A stretch of DNA of 64,000 nt from an uncultured Muribaculaceae bacterium (GTDB taxonomy: Bacteria > Bacteroidota > Bacteroidia > Bacteroidales > Muribaculaceae), in NCBI GenBank assembly GCA_910578385.1, contig CAJTQV010000006.1, forward strand, positions 105,000 to 168,999. Reading direction: 5' to 3'. This document shows, piece by piece, positions 51,901-61,007 of this stretch. Both the position numbers and the translations under genes were made by a program. Numbering within the stretch: the stretch's first letter is position 1; every line of letters starts with the position of its first letter. The notes beneath the pieces were generated by a model. It was not told where the DNA came from, made no database searches, and saw nothing but the letters and a program-made list of their open reading frames with translations.

Positions 51901-52105
51901 GGCCGCCATGGAGCGTGTGCGCTTCTACTTCTCGGCCTCGAACCTCTTCACCATCACCAAATATTCAGGCATCGACCCCGAGATCGCCGGCACATCGACC
52001 TCCGCAGGCAGCGGCACATCGATGACCGCCCGCGGCGTGGACACGTACAACCGCTACATCCCCTCGCGTCTCTTCTCGTTCGGTCTCGACCTCGAATTCA
52101 AATAA
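48992..52105 (+). CDS. SusC-like TonB-dependent outer membrane transporter
   Basis: A 1037-residue protein with a signal peptide ending near residue 24 (TAQAAD). A CarboxypepD_reg-like domain follows at about 25-110 (VTGTVTDNEGEPLIGATVQVAGT). The TonB box region is SLDDVVVVGYG. The plug domain has IRGAGSVNGMPPLYIVDGVK and SCAIYGAEAAGGVILVTTKRG. The rest is a 22-stranded barrel ending in FGLDLEFK. SusC proteins import oligosaccharides through the outer membrane with SusD as lid, using TonB energy. The SusD gene follows after 18 bases. Substrate is inferred from the neighbouring enzymes to be an alpha-glucan fragment. Confidence 0.97.
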   Translation: MKHRILKIFFLSAMAVCTLTAQAADKKVTGTVTDNEGEPLIGATVQVAGTSTGISTDIEGNYTLTVPVGKTIKVSYIGYKPAQDKVTEGKDVYDFVLSPDATSLDDVVVVGYGVQKRSEVTGSISTVKGDQIRDFSVNSVADALSGMSAGVSVTKSTGSPGEAPDILIRGAGSVNGMPPLYIVDGVKQAAGFNFNMRDVESIEVLKDAGSCAIYGAEAAGGVILVTTKRGTAGKPSLTLTARYGFRKVNTDIKLMNRDQFIQAKAYSGVDILAYEGVTSADELPDIDWMKEMYDTGHEQEYMLALSGGSDKIKYYVSGGYYSEKGTYIDSSADRWSMRVNVDYNINRYLSVGTSSYGSVQKSNPTRSGTIYTNAVPFRTVPTWNPYDADGNFSQAPSYINGPNLVGSELTYHKKGKDYGANFLGYVNVNIIPDMLVLRLNGAYKGAAYDSRIFSEAYDFRSVSDPAFMESTAGTSTELTGNATLTFDKTWKDVWNLRVMVGTEANKYDAYGNYIRAIDFPVDMAWSLNLSSNTSKEARDYPGVGRALSFFGRVNFNYDGRYFLTANFRRDGSDRFGKKNRWGNFPSVNVMWRASEEKFIKENLHWLSDLKVRGSYGILGNDGISQFLYARSFVGDRILYNFGGTNEVSGWGVFNVPNPDIKWEEVHQGDFGIDLGFFNNQLTFSYDYYNRQTRDMLYNQVVPLGSGINEYWEGAVVYMPINIGKVLNTGHEIAINWRQTVADFTYGVGFNASWNHNEIQSLGDNNAPITSADGINRTEEGHSIAQLWGYKAVGIFQTQEQVDEYNAKAQAAGMPWYWKEKTGVGDLIFSDVNRETGEHQGYVNADCQDFIGNPWPKMTYGLNITAAWKGFDLALQFQGAAGFEIYNQVKMYTQRFGDDGNTTMDIYKNSFFGENGLTDQPRVTSFENGTNMGDVSENFTTTSSFWVEKGDYLKLKNLVFGYTLPQHITRKAAMERVRFYFSASNLFTITKYSGIDPEIAGTSTSAGSGTSMTARGVDTYNRYIPSRLFSFGLDLEFK

Positions 52106-52123
52106 TCTAAAGCCACAACAGAA

Positions 52124-53953
52124 ATGAAAAAGATATTCGGATACCTGCTCGCGGCCGCCGCACTCACGCCTGTGCTCGCCAGCTGCTCGGACTATCTGGA
52201 AGTGACCGACGAGAGCTCGGTGTCGCCCGACAACTTCCCGACCAACCTCCAGCATGTGGACCTGCTGCTCAACTCGGCCTATGCCGGCAGCCACCAGCTC
52301 GGACTCTACGGTTACAACTACTTCCCCGAGTTCATGTACCTGATGGACCACAACCTGGACTGCTTCGGCAACTATGACGACCGTTCGGACTTCCTGGTCA
52401 ACAACATCTCGACCGACAACATGTACAACGCCCGCATCTACGGCAACATCATGCAGTGGATACAGTTTGCCAACACGGCGATCGACGCGTGCGACAAATA
52501 TGAGCCCAACGCGGCCGAGAGCGAACTTGCCCAGCTCGCCTACATGAAGGGCCAGGCACTCTTCTTCCGCGGCCTCGCCTACTGGCATGCGCAGCTCTTC
52601 TACGAACTGGAGTCTAAGCCCGACGCGCTCGGTTTCCCCGTGATCGACGGCGTGCCGACCTCCATGTCGGAGATGATGCCCCAGCGCAACACCGCCAAGG
52701 AATGCTGGGACTTCACCATCCAGACACTTCAGGATGCCGCCACCTTGCTCAAAGGTTACAACAGCGACAAAGTGCGCGTGACCGAATGGGCAGCCAAGGG
52801 ACTCCTCGCCAAATGTCTGATGCAGGCCGGCCGTGTGTCGGAGGCCATCCCCGTGATGGAGGACATCATCAACAACTCGGGCGCGCAGCTCCTGGACTAC
52901 GACGTGTACAAAGAGGCGTTCTATGCCGACGAGAAACATGAGTGGAACAAAGAGAACCTCTTCGAGCTCGACTTCTCAAGCAACGACAAGCAGAAAGGCC
53001 CCTGGGGCGGCTTCACCTCCGGCTCGGGCATGCAGCTCGTGATGGGTCCCTGGTTCGTGAACCTCGACACCCGTCTGACCCAGACCGACTTCGACAACCT
53101 TGAGAAGGGCATCGAGACCGTTTCGATGTTCACCAACTCCGACCAGTGGGGTAACAACTACGTTCACGACAGCAACGTGCTCCGCTTCGGTTTCCCCCTC
53201 GGACTTCCTCCCCACCGTGTGAAGAACCCGGACTACGACGCTAATGCCCGTGTGAAGAGCCAGGCCAACTTCGGCATCATCATGGATCCGGCCTACACCG
53301 CCGCATGTCAGGCAGTGCGCGACGACAAGACCTGCGACCCGCGTCTGTTCATCGGTGCCCAGCAGTCATTCTTCGACCCGATGAAAGACCCGCGCGGCCG
53401 TACCACCTGGGTTGCCCCCTCGACAGAGGCCAACGACCTCGGACTGACCTCCCACTACTACTTCATGATCAAGAAATTCATGAACCTCGAAGGCAGCGAG
53501 AGCGACACCAACCAGTCGAACCCGTCGAACATACCCATAGTGCGCTTGGCCGACATCTACCTGCTCTATGCCGAGGCAATCGCCACGACCGATCCGGGCA
53601 AGGCACTGGAGTATGTCAACAAGGTTCACCGCCGCGCCTACGGCTACTCGCCCAACTCGACATCGCCCTACGACTACGCGTCGCTCACGGCGGCCACACC
53701 CGCAGCGGCCAACCTGCCGAACGACCTTCTCGCACACGACGTGATCAAATATGAGCGTTGGGCCGAGCTTTGGGGCGAAGGCCAGTGGTGGTTTGATGTG
53801 CGCCGTTACGGCATACTTGAGAACGAGATGAAAGTGTTCAACACGACGCGCAACGGTTCACCGACCTACATGGAGCGTTGCTATACCTGCCCGATTCCGA
53901 AGACCGAGATCGAGCGATACAACGGAAACCTGCAGCAGAGCTACAACTATTGA
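52124..53953 (+). CDS. SusD-like surface glycan-binding lipoprotein
   Basis: A 609-residue protein with a lipoprotein signal (VLASCSDYLEV, Cys21). The helical TPR core and the C-terminal block of the SusD/RagB family are present, for example ALFFRGLAYWHAQLFY and IPIVRLADIYLLYAEAIA, and near the end VIKYERWAELWGEGQWWFDVRRYG. SusD sits on the outer face of the SusC barrel and binds the polysaccharide. It is 18 bases behind SusC and so surely co-transcribed. The length is somewhat above the family's usual 500-580 residues, with extra loops around residues 280-400. Confidence 0.96.
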   Translation: MKKIFGYLLAAAALTPVLASCSDYLEVTDESSVSPDNFPTNLQHVDLLLNSAYAGSHQLGLYGYNYFPEFMYLMDHNLDCFGNYDDRSDFLVNNISTDNMYNARIYGNIMQWIQFANTAIDACDKYEPNAAESELAQLAYMKGQALFFRGLAYWHAQLFYELESKPDALGFPVIDGVPTSMSEMMPQRNTAKECWDFTIQTLQDAATLLKGYNSDKVRVTEWAAKGLLAKCLMQAGRVSEAIPVMEDIINNSGAQLLDYDVYKEAFYADEKHEWNKENLFELDFSSNDKQKGPWGGFTSGSGMQLVMGPWFVNLDTRLTQTDFDNLEKGIETVSMFTNSDQWGNNYVHDSNVLRFGFPLGLPPHRVKNPDYDANARVKSQANFGIIMDPAYTAACQAVRDDKTCDPRLFIGAQQSFFDPMKDPRGRTTWVAPSTEANDLGLTSHYYFMIKKFMNLEGSESDTNQSNPSNIPIVRLADIYLLYAEAIATTDPGKALEYVNKVHRRAYGYSPNSTSPYDYASLTAATPAAANLPNDLLAHDVIKYERWAELWGEGQWWFDVRRYGILENEMKVFNTTRNGSPTYMERCYTCPIPKTEIERYNGNLQQSYNY

Positions 53954-54088
53954 TAACAGAAGGGACGCGCGGAAGTGCCGGGTCGCGAGGCAGGTCTTGA
54001 AGGCCGAGCCGAGGGCGGACGCACGGGCCGTGCGTCCCTACAACAGATAACTTACAACACAAACAATTCAACCAAACTAACTAACAAA

Positions 54089-56851
54089 ATGAAGAAAAAA
54101 CTTCTACACATGCTCGCAGCCGCGGCGGTCCTTGTTCCGATGTCGGCGTATGCTGCGGATGCACCGGAAAACCTTTACATCAAGGGTTGGACGGTAAATG
54201 GTACAAGCTGGGAAAACATTGCTCAGACAGCCAAAAGCGAAGATGGCAAGACTTTCTACTTTAAAGCGACACTGAAAGACGGAAAGACTTTCAAGTTTTT
54301 TGACGGCACCACAGAAATTGGTCCCGGAGGAAGTGCAGGTGGCCAGGATGACAAGGAAATTTTCTGTGACAACACTTATACAATGGCTTCTGGAGGAGCT
54401 GCGTACATATTGAATTACAACCGTGAAGATGGAGCTTTTTCAATCACGGTAGACTATAATGGTGACAGCCCGAGGGTAAGAGTCACTCCCGGTCATGAGA
54501 AATATCCGGAAATCGAGGAATGGAAGGAGCCCGATCCGATTGTTCCGGGGGAGATGCCGGAGACGTTGAACCTGGTCGGACTTGTTGGCAGCGGCGACTG
54601 GCAGACACCGGGCAACTATGTGAGCTGTACTGCGGTTGACAAAGAGGCCGGCACAATCACGTTCACAAATGCCGAGATTACGGGCGCGTTCGCGTTCTGC
54701 GATCTGGTTGGCAGTGACATCACTGCTGATGACTGCAAGGGTCATGACTGGTTTATGGGTCCGCAGGGAGGAGATACAGCCGCTCAGCAGAACGGAACAC
54801 ACAATGTGCTTTACACTGAGTCAACATACGGTTATACTGTAGATGCCGGTGTGTATAACATCACCGTCTACTTCCCCGAGGACGCGCGTCCTTACTTCAC
54901 GATTACCCGCGCGGGTGAGATTGCGAAGAAGTATTACTTCATCGGCGACATGAATGACTGGTATTCGAGCGAGTTCACCGAGACAAAATATGTGGTGGAC
55001 AATACAGATGGTATCTATGTCAAAGTGCCCTATACTGTTGAGGAGACAGGTGTGACTGACTATACTTATCAGATCTGTCAGCGTGGTCATGAGCCTGAAG
55101 GCTGGGATCAAAACTATTACAGAATCGATAACCAGGCAGACTTCAAATATCTTGACCGCGACAAGGCGGCGTGGGAGTTCAAGTTTATCGGTACTCTCGA
55201 AGGCCATGACGGCGATAACTGGTATGAGTTCTCCGACTTCCCCGCCGGTGCACTGACGGGACAGTTCCAGATTTTCGACGGTACAAACTGGGGTGGTGAT
55301 GTTTATTCTCATGCGCAGCCCATCAAGAATGACGGTGGAACAAACCCCCACTGGAATCAGTACCAGATATATGCCGCAACGGCAATCACCCGTGATCAGA
55401 TTGCATCAGGTACAGAGCTTTTGAAAGGTGTGTACGAGGGCAATGTGACCGACCTCAACAATGAGGACCGTATATTGGTAAACGGTGATGAGGACGGCAT
55501 GATACAGCATCACAACGGCCAGAACTTCCATATGGAGTGTAACGCCGTTTATGACGCCCATATCTATTTCCAGCCTGGAGATGACCCGAAGATGATAATC
55601 CAGGGAGACCCTGTTGACTTCTATATCTTCTATGGCATGCAGCCCGATGAAAGCCCCAACGACCGTGTGCGTGCCATCATCAACCAGGGTAAGCCCAATA
55701 CCAACAACTACTTCCTGCCCGGTATCTGGTACGGTCAGTACAATGACAACAACAAGTCGCCTCTCCCGAATGTTCCCGAGGATCAGGAACACATGAACCT
55801 CAACGGCGAGAATCTGGTTAAGATCTCACTTGAGGGAGCTACTGTAGACGGTCTTCTGAACGTAAGGGATGAAGATGGCAATCTGTTGTTCCACAGCTAC
55901 CAGACCACCGAAACACTTCTGAAGAACATGGTCACCCAGCAGCTGCTGCCCAACAATATGTCGCTCGAAGGCTACAAAGAGATCTGGGTACAGAAGATTC
56001 CCAACGGTTTCTGTAACCCCGCGGGACGTAAGTTCACCATGTCGTTTGTGGAGTCACTCAATGCAGCTGACCGCCGTCCGGTCTACACCATCACGGCCAA
56101 CCATATGTACTTCTTCTCGATGGATCCGGCGCACATCCATGTCAACGCCGAGGCAGTCGAGGCGATAGCCAATGTCGAGGTGTCGTACCGCATATATGGC
56201 CAGGATGCTTACTGGAACACCGTAGTGATCGGCACAGACCACGAGTCGGAAGATGTTGAGGTAATCTATACCCGCCGCGAGGTGCCGCAGGCAACCGCCA
56301 ACGAGACCGGTGCGAAGAAAGAAGCTGGCTGGGTCAAGCTCGCGAGCAAATATGATTCATGCGACAGCTGGGCATGCAACCATCTTTACCATGCAGGTTC
56401 CGATGTTGCTCAGTGGCGTTACAGCGACAAGACAGCCGATGCCGACGGCACTCCCTCGGCGGTCAACGCCCTTGCGGATGATGACGCACGCCGTGCGGTT
56501 GCATCGCGCTACAGCTACAAGTATGTTCAGTTCCGTTTCCGTTACTCACCGAAAGATGAGCCGGGCGCGCTGAAGTTCGATCCTTACGAGATTTACGTGC
56601 CCGAGGCTCCGCGTGCGGTTGCCGAGAACCAGGCATATAACCTCGGAGGTCATGACTACTACATCAACCTTGCGGACGATCCTGTCTATACCGGCATCGA
56701 GGGCATCTACGACGACTTTGTCGGTGGCGACAGCTCCGTAGAGGAGGGCGAGCCTGTGTACTACAACCTTCAGGGTGTGCGTGTGGAGAATCCGGCGCAC
56801 GGCCTGTATATCAAGGTTACAGGCAGCACGAGCGAGAAGGTGATGTTCTAA
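54089..56851 (+). CDS. SusE/SusF-like multi-domain glycan-binding protein with sorting tail
   Basis: A 920-residue protein. I start it at the ATG at 54089; the frame upstream crosses non-coding sequence. The signal peptide ends near AYAADAP and has no lipobox cysteine, unlike classical SusE and SusF. Several SusE/F-type beta-sandwich units are visible, such as ENLYIKGWTVNGTSWENI, NLVGLVGSGDWQTPGNYVSC and KYYFIGDMNDWYSSEFTE. These modules bind starch-like chains. The C-terminus (VYYNLQGVRVENPAHGLYIK, then STSEKVMF) is the same type of tail as in the two other secreted proteins here. So it may be surface-attached by a sorting system rather than by a lipid. It lies 135 bases after SusD. Confidence 0.78.
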   Translation: MKKKLLHMLAAAAVLVPMSAYAADAPENLYIKGWTVNGTSWENIAQTAKSEDGKTFYFKATLKDGKTFKFFDGTTEIGPGGSAGGQDDKEIFCDNTYTMASGGAAYILNYNREDGAFSITVDYNGDSPRVRVTPGHEKYPEIEEWKEPDPIVPGEMPETLNLVGLVGSGDWQTPGNYVSCTAVDKEAGTITFTNAEITGAFAFCDLVGSDITADDCKGHDWFMGPQGGDTAAQQNGTHNVLYTESTYGYTVDAGVYNITVYFPEDARPYFTITRAGEIAKKYYFIGDMNDWYSSEFTETKYVVDNTDGIYVKVPYTVEETGVTDYTYQICQRGHEPEGWDQNYYRIDNQADFKYLDRDKAAWEFKFIGTLEGHDGDNWYEFSDFPAGALTGQFQIFDGTNWGGDVYSHAQPIKNDGGTNPHWNQYQIYAATAITRDQIASGTELLKGVYEGNVTDLNNEDRILVNGDEDGMIQHHNGQNFHMECNAVYDAHIYFQPGDDPKMIIQGDPVDFYIFYGMQPDESPNDRVRAIINQGKPNTNNYFLPGIWYGQYNDNNKSPLPNVPEDQEHMNLNGENLVKISLEGATVDGLLNVRDEDGNLLFHSYQTTETLLKNMVTQQLLPNNMSLEGYKEIWVQKIPNGFCNPAGRKFTMSFVESLNAADRRPVYTITANHMYFFSMDPAHIHVNAEAVEAIANVEVSYRIYGQDAYWNTVVIGTDHESEDVEVIYTRREVPQATANETGAKKEAGWVKLASKYDSCDSWACNHLYHAGSDVAQWRYSDKTADADGTPSAVNALADDDARRAVASRYSYKYVQFRFRYSPKDEPGALKFDPYEIYVPEAPRAVAENQAYNLGGHDYYINLADDPVYTGIEGIYDDFVGGDSSVEEGEPVYYNLQGVRVENPAHGLYIKVTGSTSEKVMF

Positions 56852-57009
56852 ACCAATTTTAAGAGAACTAATTCCGGAATCCGGGCGGCTTGGACGCCGG
56901 GATTCCGGGCATATACAAACAGAGCTATGACAACAGGTTGAGACAAACCACTATAATGACCTTTGATAAGACCAACAGTTATTTTTATAACCTTAAAATT
57001 TTATTAGTA
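56852..57009 (+). other. Gap with a hairpin between the binding protein and the GH87-like gene
   Basis: A stem CCGGAATCC...GGGATTCCGG at 56873-56908 has no T run, so it is a processing or weak termination site at most. The 90 bases before the next start are AT-rich. Confidence 0.5.
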
Positions 57010-60000
57010 ATGTTTAAATTATTCAGAACGCTGCCGTTGGCGGCCCTTGCGATAGCCGGGGTTTCGACGGTGGCCACGGCAGGAGTCGCGGACAGTTACC
57101 CTGTGCCGGCGTCGGATGCGCAAGGCATCCGCGGCGCGACAATGCCCTACACGCGCTATGACTGCAACGAGGCGGGCGACGCCACGCTCAGCGGCGGCGC
57201 GACATTGAAGACGTCGCCCAACTGGGACGCATCGAACAAGGCCACCCAGGCCAGCCATCAGGCATATGTTGACATGCCTGTCGGATCAACTCTCACATGG
57301 AAAGTCAAGACACCCGGTGACGGAGTCACCGTGCGTTACACGATTGCCGACAAGAATGTCGGCGGCGAAGGCAAGGCCAACGGCTACGCATCGAAAGAGG
57401 GAGGTCTCGAATTCTACGTCAACGGACAGAAAGCCGGCGAGGTTGACCTTACCTCGTACTATATGTATCAGTATTTCTCAAGTGGTTCCGGAAGTCCCAA
57501 CCAGAACGGTGGCACCGCTCCCTGTTTCTGTTTCGACGAGAAGCATGTGCGTCTGAACAGGATGCTCAATCCCGGCGACGAGCTTATGGTGAAATGTACA
57601 GGCGGTGAGGAAGTCGGCGTTGACTTCGTGGAGCTTGAGGTTGTTCCCGATGCGCTTGACCCGAACGACGACGCCAACGGCCGTCAGGTGTTTGATGTGA
57701 CTGCCTACGGTGCCAAAGCCGATGTTCCTTCATTCGACAACCGCTCGGCCTTCGAGAAGGCTTTCAACGCTGCGAGTGCAGCGGGCGGCATCATGTACAT
57801 TCCCGAGGGAACATGGTACATGGGTCACAACGGCCAGGGTGGCCACGGTATCCTCTCGCTCTCGGGCAAGAATGTCAAGGTGATGGGTGCCGGTATATGG
57901 TACACCAATATCCAGTTCACGGGCTGGGACCAGTTCGGCGGCGGTATCTCCGGCGGTAATCCGAGCAACACCGGCGGCAAGAGCGACATGGACAACATCG
58001 AGTGGTGTCACATGTACATCAACTCGAACCTCTCCGACCGTCATGGCGAGAATGCCGTCTACAAGTGCTTCATGGACATCTGGTGCGCAGGTTCGGCGAT
58101 GCACGACATCTGGGAGCAGCACTTCGAGTGCGGATTCTGGTTCGGTGACTACAACAACGCGAACAAGAAGAGTCAGGTAGTGCTGTTCAACAACCGAATC
58201 CGCGACAACTACGCCGACGGTGTGAACTTCTGCCGCGGCACTTCGAACTCAGCGGTGTTCAACTGCTCGATCCGTAATAACGGTGACGACGGACTGGCCT
58301 GCTGGGATGACCCCGCTCTCGGAAGCCAGACCGGCAATACATTCGCATATAATACAATCGACTTTATCTGGCGTGCGGGTGCTATCGCAATCTATGGTGG
58401 CACAAACCAGCGTGCCTACAACAACTATATCGTCGATACCTTCATGGCGTCGGGTATGCACGTGAACAGTGTCTTCTCGCGCGGCACGATAGATGATGTC
58501 GTTTTCGAGAACAACTGGCTTGTCCGCGCAGGTACTCTCTGGGAGTGCTGGGGCCGCGATTACGCCGCGATTGACCTTGAGGGTTCGGACAAAGGAGTTG
58601 TGTTCCGCAACAACCACCTCTGGGATTGCCCGGCAGAGGCTATCCGTGCCAGAGAATCGTCCGCTCTTATCGACGGTCTTTATGTGAACGGAGCCGGCAT
58701 CAGCGGCGAGCCGCAGAGCTACAGCGCAAGCCCCCACTCGGCAGGACTTGGAAATGTACAGCCAAATTCTGTGACAATCAAGAATATGTGGGTTGTGGAA
58801 GGTTCTGTTCCCAAGCCCACTGTCGGAGCTGACCTCAATCAGTACAGCACATGGCCCTGGTGGGATACCGATCCGGGTCAGGGAACAAGCTGGAACTGGA
58901 TTTCGGCTGCCCAGGCCGATGCCGAGGGTTGGCTTGATGCTCCGGAATATCCCCTCGCGCAGGGTGTGGAGCCTCCTGTAAATGTATTCGAGACAATGAC
59001 CGACTACAACTTTGTCATGACAGGTCTTGACTGGATTACAAATCAGGATAAGCACTCCATGTACCAGGATGACCAGGTGACATTCAAGGTGCGCATAGAT
59101 TACAAAGGAAAAGAGGTGATCGAGGAGGGAACAAAAGTTGCCCTTACCGTCGATGTGGATGGCAAGAACAGCTTCAGCTACACCATCAAGGATGAGTGGC
59201 AGCCCAATTCATACAAGATTGTGGAGCTTCCCACACCTTGGGTAGCTACTCTCGGCGAGCACACCTTCACCGCGATTCTCGACCCTGCCGGCAAGATGCT
59301 CTACGAGACAAACAAGGCAGACAACAGCCGTTCGAAAGATGTCAACGTGAAGGAGATTCCCGAGGGTGAGGAACCAGAGATCGAGATTCCGACACATTCA
59401 GGCAAGGATATGGGTGTCGTGAAGGTTTACTTCGAGAACCTTACCGGCGACCAGGAAGAGTTCAAGGTAGGCGACAAGCTGATGCCCCACGCGATTGTGG
59501 CCAACTACGGTTCGGAGACAATCACACTCGGCTCAGGCCAGGGCGTGCTCTGGGCACTCGGCGGCTCACCCGAATACAACACCGGTATGCTCTGGGATGA
59601 CGCTACCCACACCATCAAGCCCGGCGAGTGGATCGATGTCACACCCAACGGTGGCGGCAACGAGTCTGTATGTGGTTTTAACAGCGACTGGACCTACACC
59701 GTGAAGGCTGAGAGCGTTGACCTCTGGTGCCGCATGGACAGCCCCTCGAACTACAACGACAACAATGCCGACAACAACTCGCTCTACAATACATTCACAT
59801 ATCCGACCCAGAAGCCGGTCTACAATGACAATCCCGACCGTGCCGACAACCTTCTGACCGGAGGTTACTGGGACTATGAGGATGGCGAAGGCAGCGGCGA
59901 CGTTGAGGTGACAGGTTACGACCTCGCAGTAGTGTCGGTGAGCTGGACACCCGGTGACAAGGAAATCAACACCGGCGACGAAATCAAGAGCTTCCAGGTA

Positions 60001-60891
60001 CGCGTTGACAACAAGAGCAACGTGGCTCTGCCCGCAGGCAAGACAGTACGCGTGAACTTCTACGTGGATGGCGAGACCAAGGGTACAGCCACCTATACCG
60101 ACGGTATCGCACCGCAGGGCTTCGTGGTGATGGATGTTCCCGGGAGCTATGTTGCAACCGCAGGCGGTCACACCGTGAAGGCTGTTGTCAGCAACATCAG
60201 CGGCGAGCTCACATACGACAACAACAGCCGCGAGCGCACATTCAACGCAATCGGCGGCAACAACTTCGACGAGCCTGCCACCACATATCTGACAGGCTTC
60301 AGCGAGGCGCCCGTACAGGGCCGTTCGCTCGTGATCCGCAGCATCAGCTGGAGCAAGCCCGGCCGCGATGGCGAGGGCATCCATCCCGGCGACCAGGTAG
60401 TGTTCTCGGCAGTAATCGTGAACAACGGTACAGAGGCAACCCCCGACATCAAGCATGGTCTTCTGTTCGAGTACACAGGCAATGGCGGCTATGATCCCAA
60501 GTTCTGGTGCGACCAGCACAAGACCGGGCTCCAGCCGGGCGAGACAGCTACTCTGACCTGCAACGACGGTACTAACGGTGTACATTGGACTGCCACCGAA
60601 GGTATCTCGACATTCCGTGTGATGCTCGATGACCAGGGTGATCTCGGTATGAAAGAGAAGGCCGGAGCAACAATCGTCAACCCGCTTGAGGTTGAGATTG
60701 CGAGCGCACCGAGAGAGGTTGAGCAGCATGGCCAGCCGACAGGTGCGGACAACATCGAGACCGCTGTCAGCGACGTGATTGACGCTGCTGAGGGTGACGA
60801 TGTATGGTACACAATCCAGGGTATCCGTGTGGCAGAGCCTTCGGCACCTGGAGTGTATATCCACAACGGTAAGAAAGTGCTTGTCAAATAA
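57010..60891 (+). CDS. GH87-like beta-helix alpha-glucanase, large, with CARDB-type repeats and sorting tail
   Basis: A 1293-residue secreted protein. The start at 57010 gives a signal peptide ending near residue 25 (STVATAGVA). Residues 40-212 are a CBM35-like beta-sandwich. Residues 225-640 form a beta-helix with Asp403 (NYADGVN) and Asp426, Asp427 (NNGDDG), the same 23 and 24 residue spacing as in the shorter paralogue and as recalled for GH87 catalytic aspartates. Residues 690-1235 hold three or four CARDB/APHP-like domains (VTFKVRIDYKGKEVIEEGTKVALTVDVDGK and similar), used for adhesion. The tail VWYTIQGIRVAEPSAPG...KKVLVK is sorting-like. It probably opens long alpha-1,3-glucan chains at the cell surface. 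A strong terminator follows. Confidence 0.8.
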   Translation: MFKLFRTLPLAALAIAGVSTVATAGVADSYPVPASDAQGIRGATMPYTRYDCNEAGDATLSGGATLKTSPNWDASNKATQASHQAYVDMPVGSTLTWKVKTPGDGVTVRYTIADKNVGGEGKANGYASKEGGLEFYVNGQKAGEVDLTSYYMYQYFSSGSGSPNQNGGTAPCFCFDEKHVRLNRMLNPGDELMVKCTGGEEVGVDFVELEVVPDALDPNDDANGRQVFDVTAYGAKADVPSFDNRSAFEKAFNAASAAGGIMYIPEGTWYMGHNGQGGHGILSLSGKNVKVMGAGIWYTNIQFTGWDQFGGGISGGNPSNTGGKSDMDNIEWCHMYINSNLSDRHGENAVYKCFMDIWCAGSAMHDIWEQHFECGFWFGDYNNANKKSQVVLFNNRIRDNYADGVNFCRGTSNSAVFNCSIRNNGDDGLACWDDPALGSQTGNTFAYNTIDFIWRAGAIAIYGGTNQRAYNNYIVDTFMASGMHVNSVFSRGTIDDVVFENNWLVRAGTLWECWGRDYAAIDLEGSDKGVVFRNNHLWDCPAEAIRARESSALIDGLYVNGAGISGEPQSYSASPHSAGLGNVQPNSVTIKNMWVVEGSVPKPTVGADLNQYSTWPWWDTDPGQGTSWNWISAAQADAEGWLDAPEYPLAQGVEPPVNVFETMTDYNFVMTGLDWITNQDKHSMYQDDQVTFKVRIDYKGKEVIEEGTKVALTVDVDGKNSFSYTIKDEWQPNSYKIVELPTPWVATLGEHTFTAILDPAGKMLYETNKADNSRSKDVNVKEIPEGEEPEIEIPTHSGKDMGVVKVYFENLTGDQEEFKVGDKLMPHAIVANYGSETITLGSGQGVLWALGGSPEYNTGMLWDDATHTIKPGEWIDVTPNGGGNESVCGFNSDWTYTVKAESVDLWCRMDSPSNYNDNNADNNSLYNTFTYPTQKPVYNDNPDRADNLLTGGYWDYEDGEGSGDVEVTGYDLAVVSVSWTPGDKEINTGDEIKSFQVRVDNKSNVALPAGKTVRVNFYVDGETKGTATYTDGIAPQGFVVMDVPGSYVATAGGHTVKAVVSNISGELTYDNNSRERTFNAIGGNNFDEPATTYLTGFSEAPVQGRSLVIRSISWSKPGRDGEGIHPGDQVVFSAVIVNNGTEATPDIKHGLLFEYTGNGGYDPKFWCDQHKTGLQPGETATLTCNDGTNGVHWTATEGISTFRVMLDDQGDLGMKEKAGATIVNPLEVEIASAPREVEQHGQPTGADNIETAVSDVIDAAEGDDVWYTIQGIRVAEPSAPGVYIHNGKKVLVK

Positions 60892-60915
60892 ATCAGTAGA
60901 ACCGGTACAAGTACG

Positions 60916-60945
60916 GGGGCGCGCCGCGAGGCGCGCCCCTTTTTT
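60916..60945 (+). terminator. Intrinsic terminator of the PUL operon
   Basis: GGGGCGCGCC, loop GCGA, GGCGCGCCCC, then six T. Placed 25 bases after the GH87-like stop. Confidence 0.93.
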
Positions 60946-61007
60946 GATTAATCATGAGTTATCTCGTGGAAGCCCGGATTAACCCGATGAAGCCCGGGGG
61001 AGGGTGG

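Noticed and set aside
59566..60864. A 432-codon frame opposite the large GH87-like gene
   Set aside because: Antisense to a gene with signal peptide, catalytic motifs and sorting tail.
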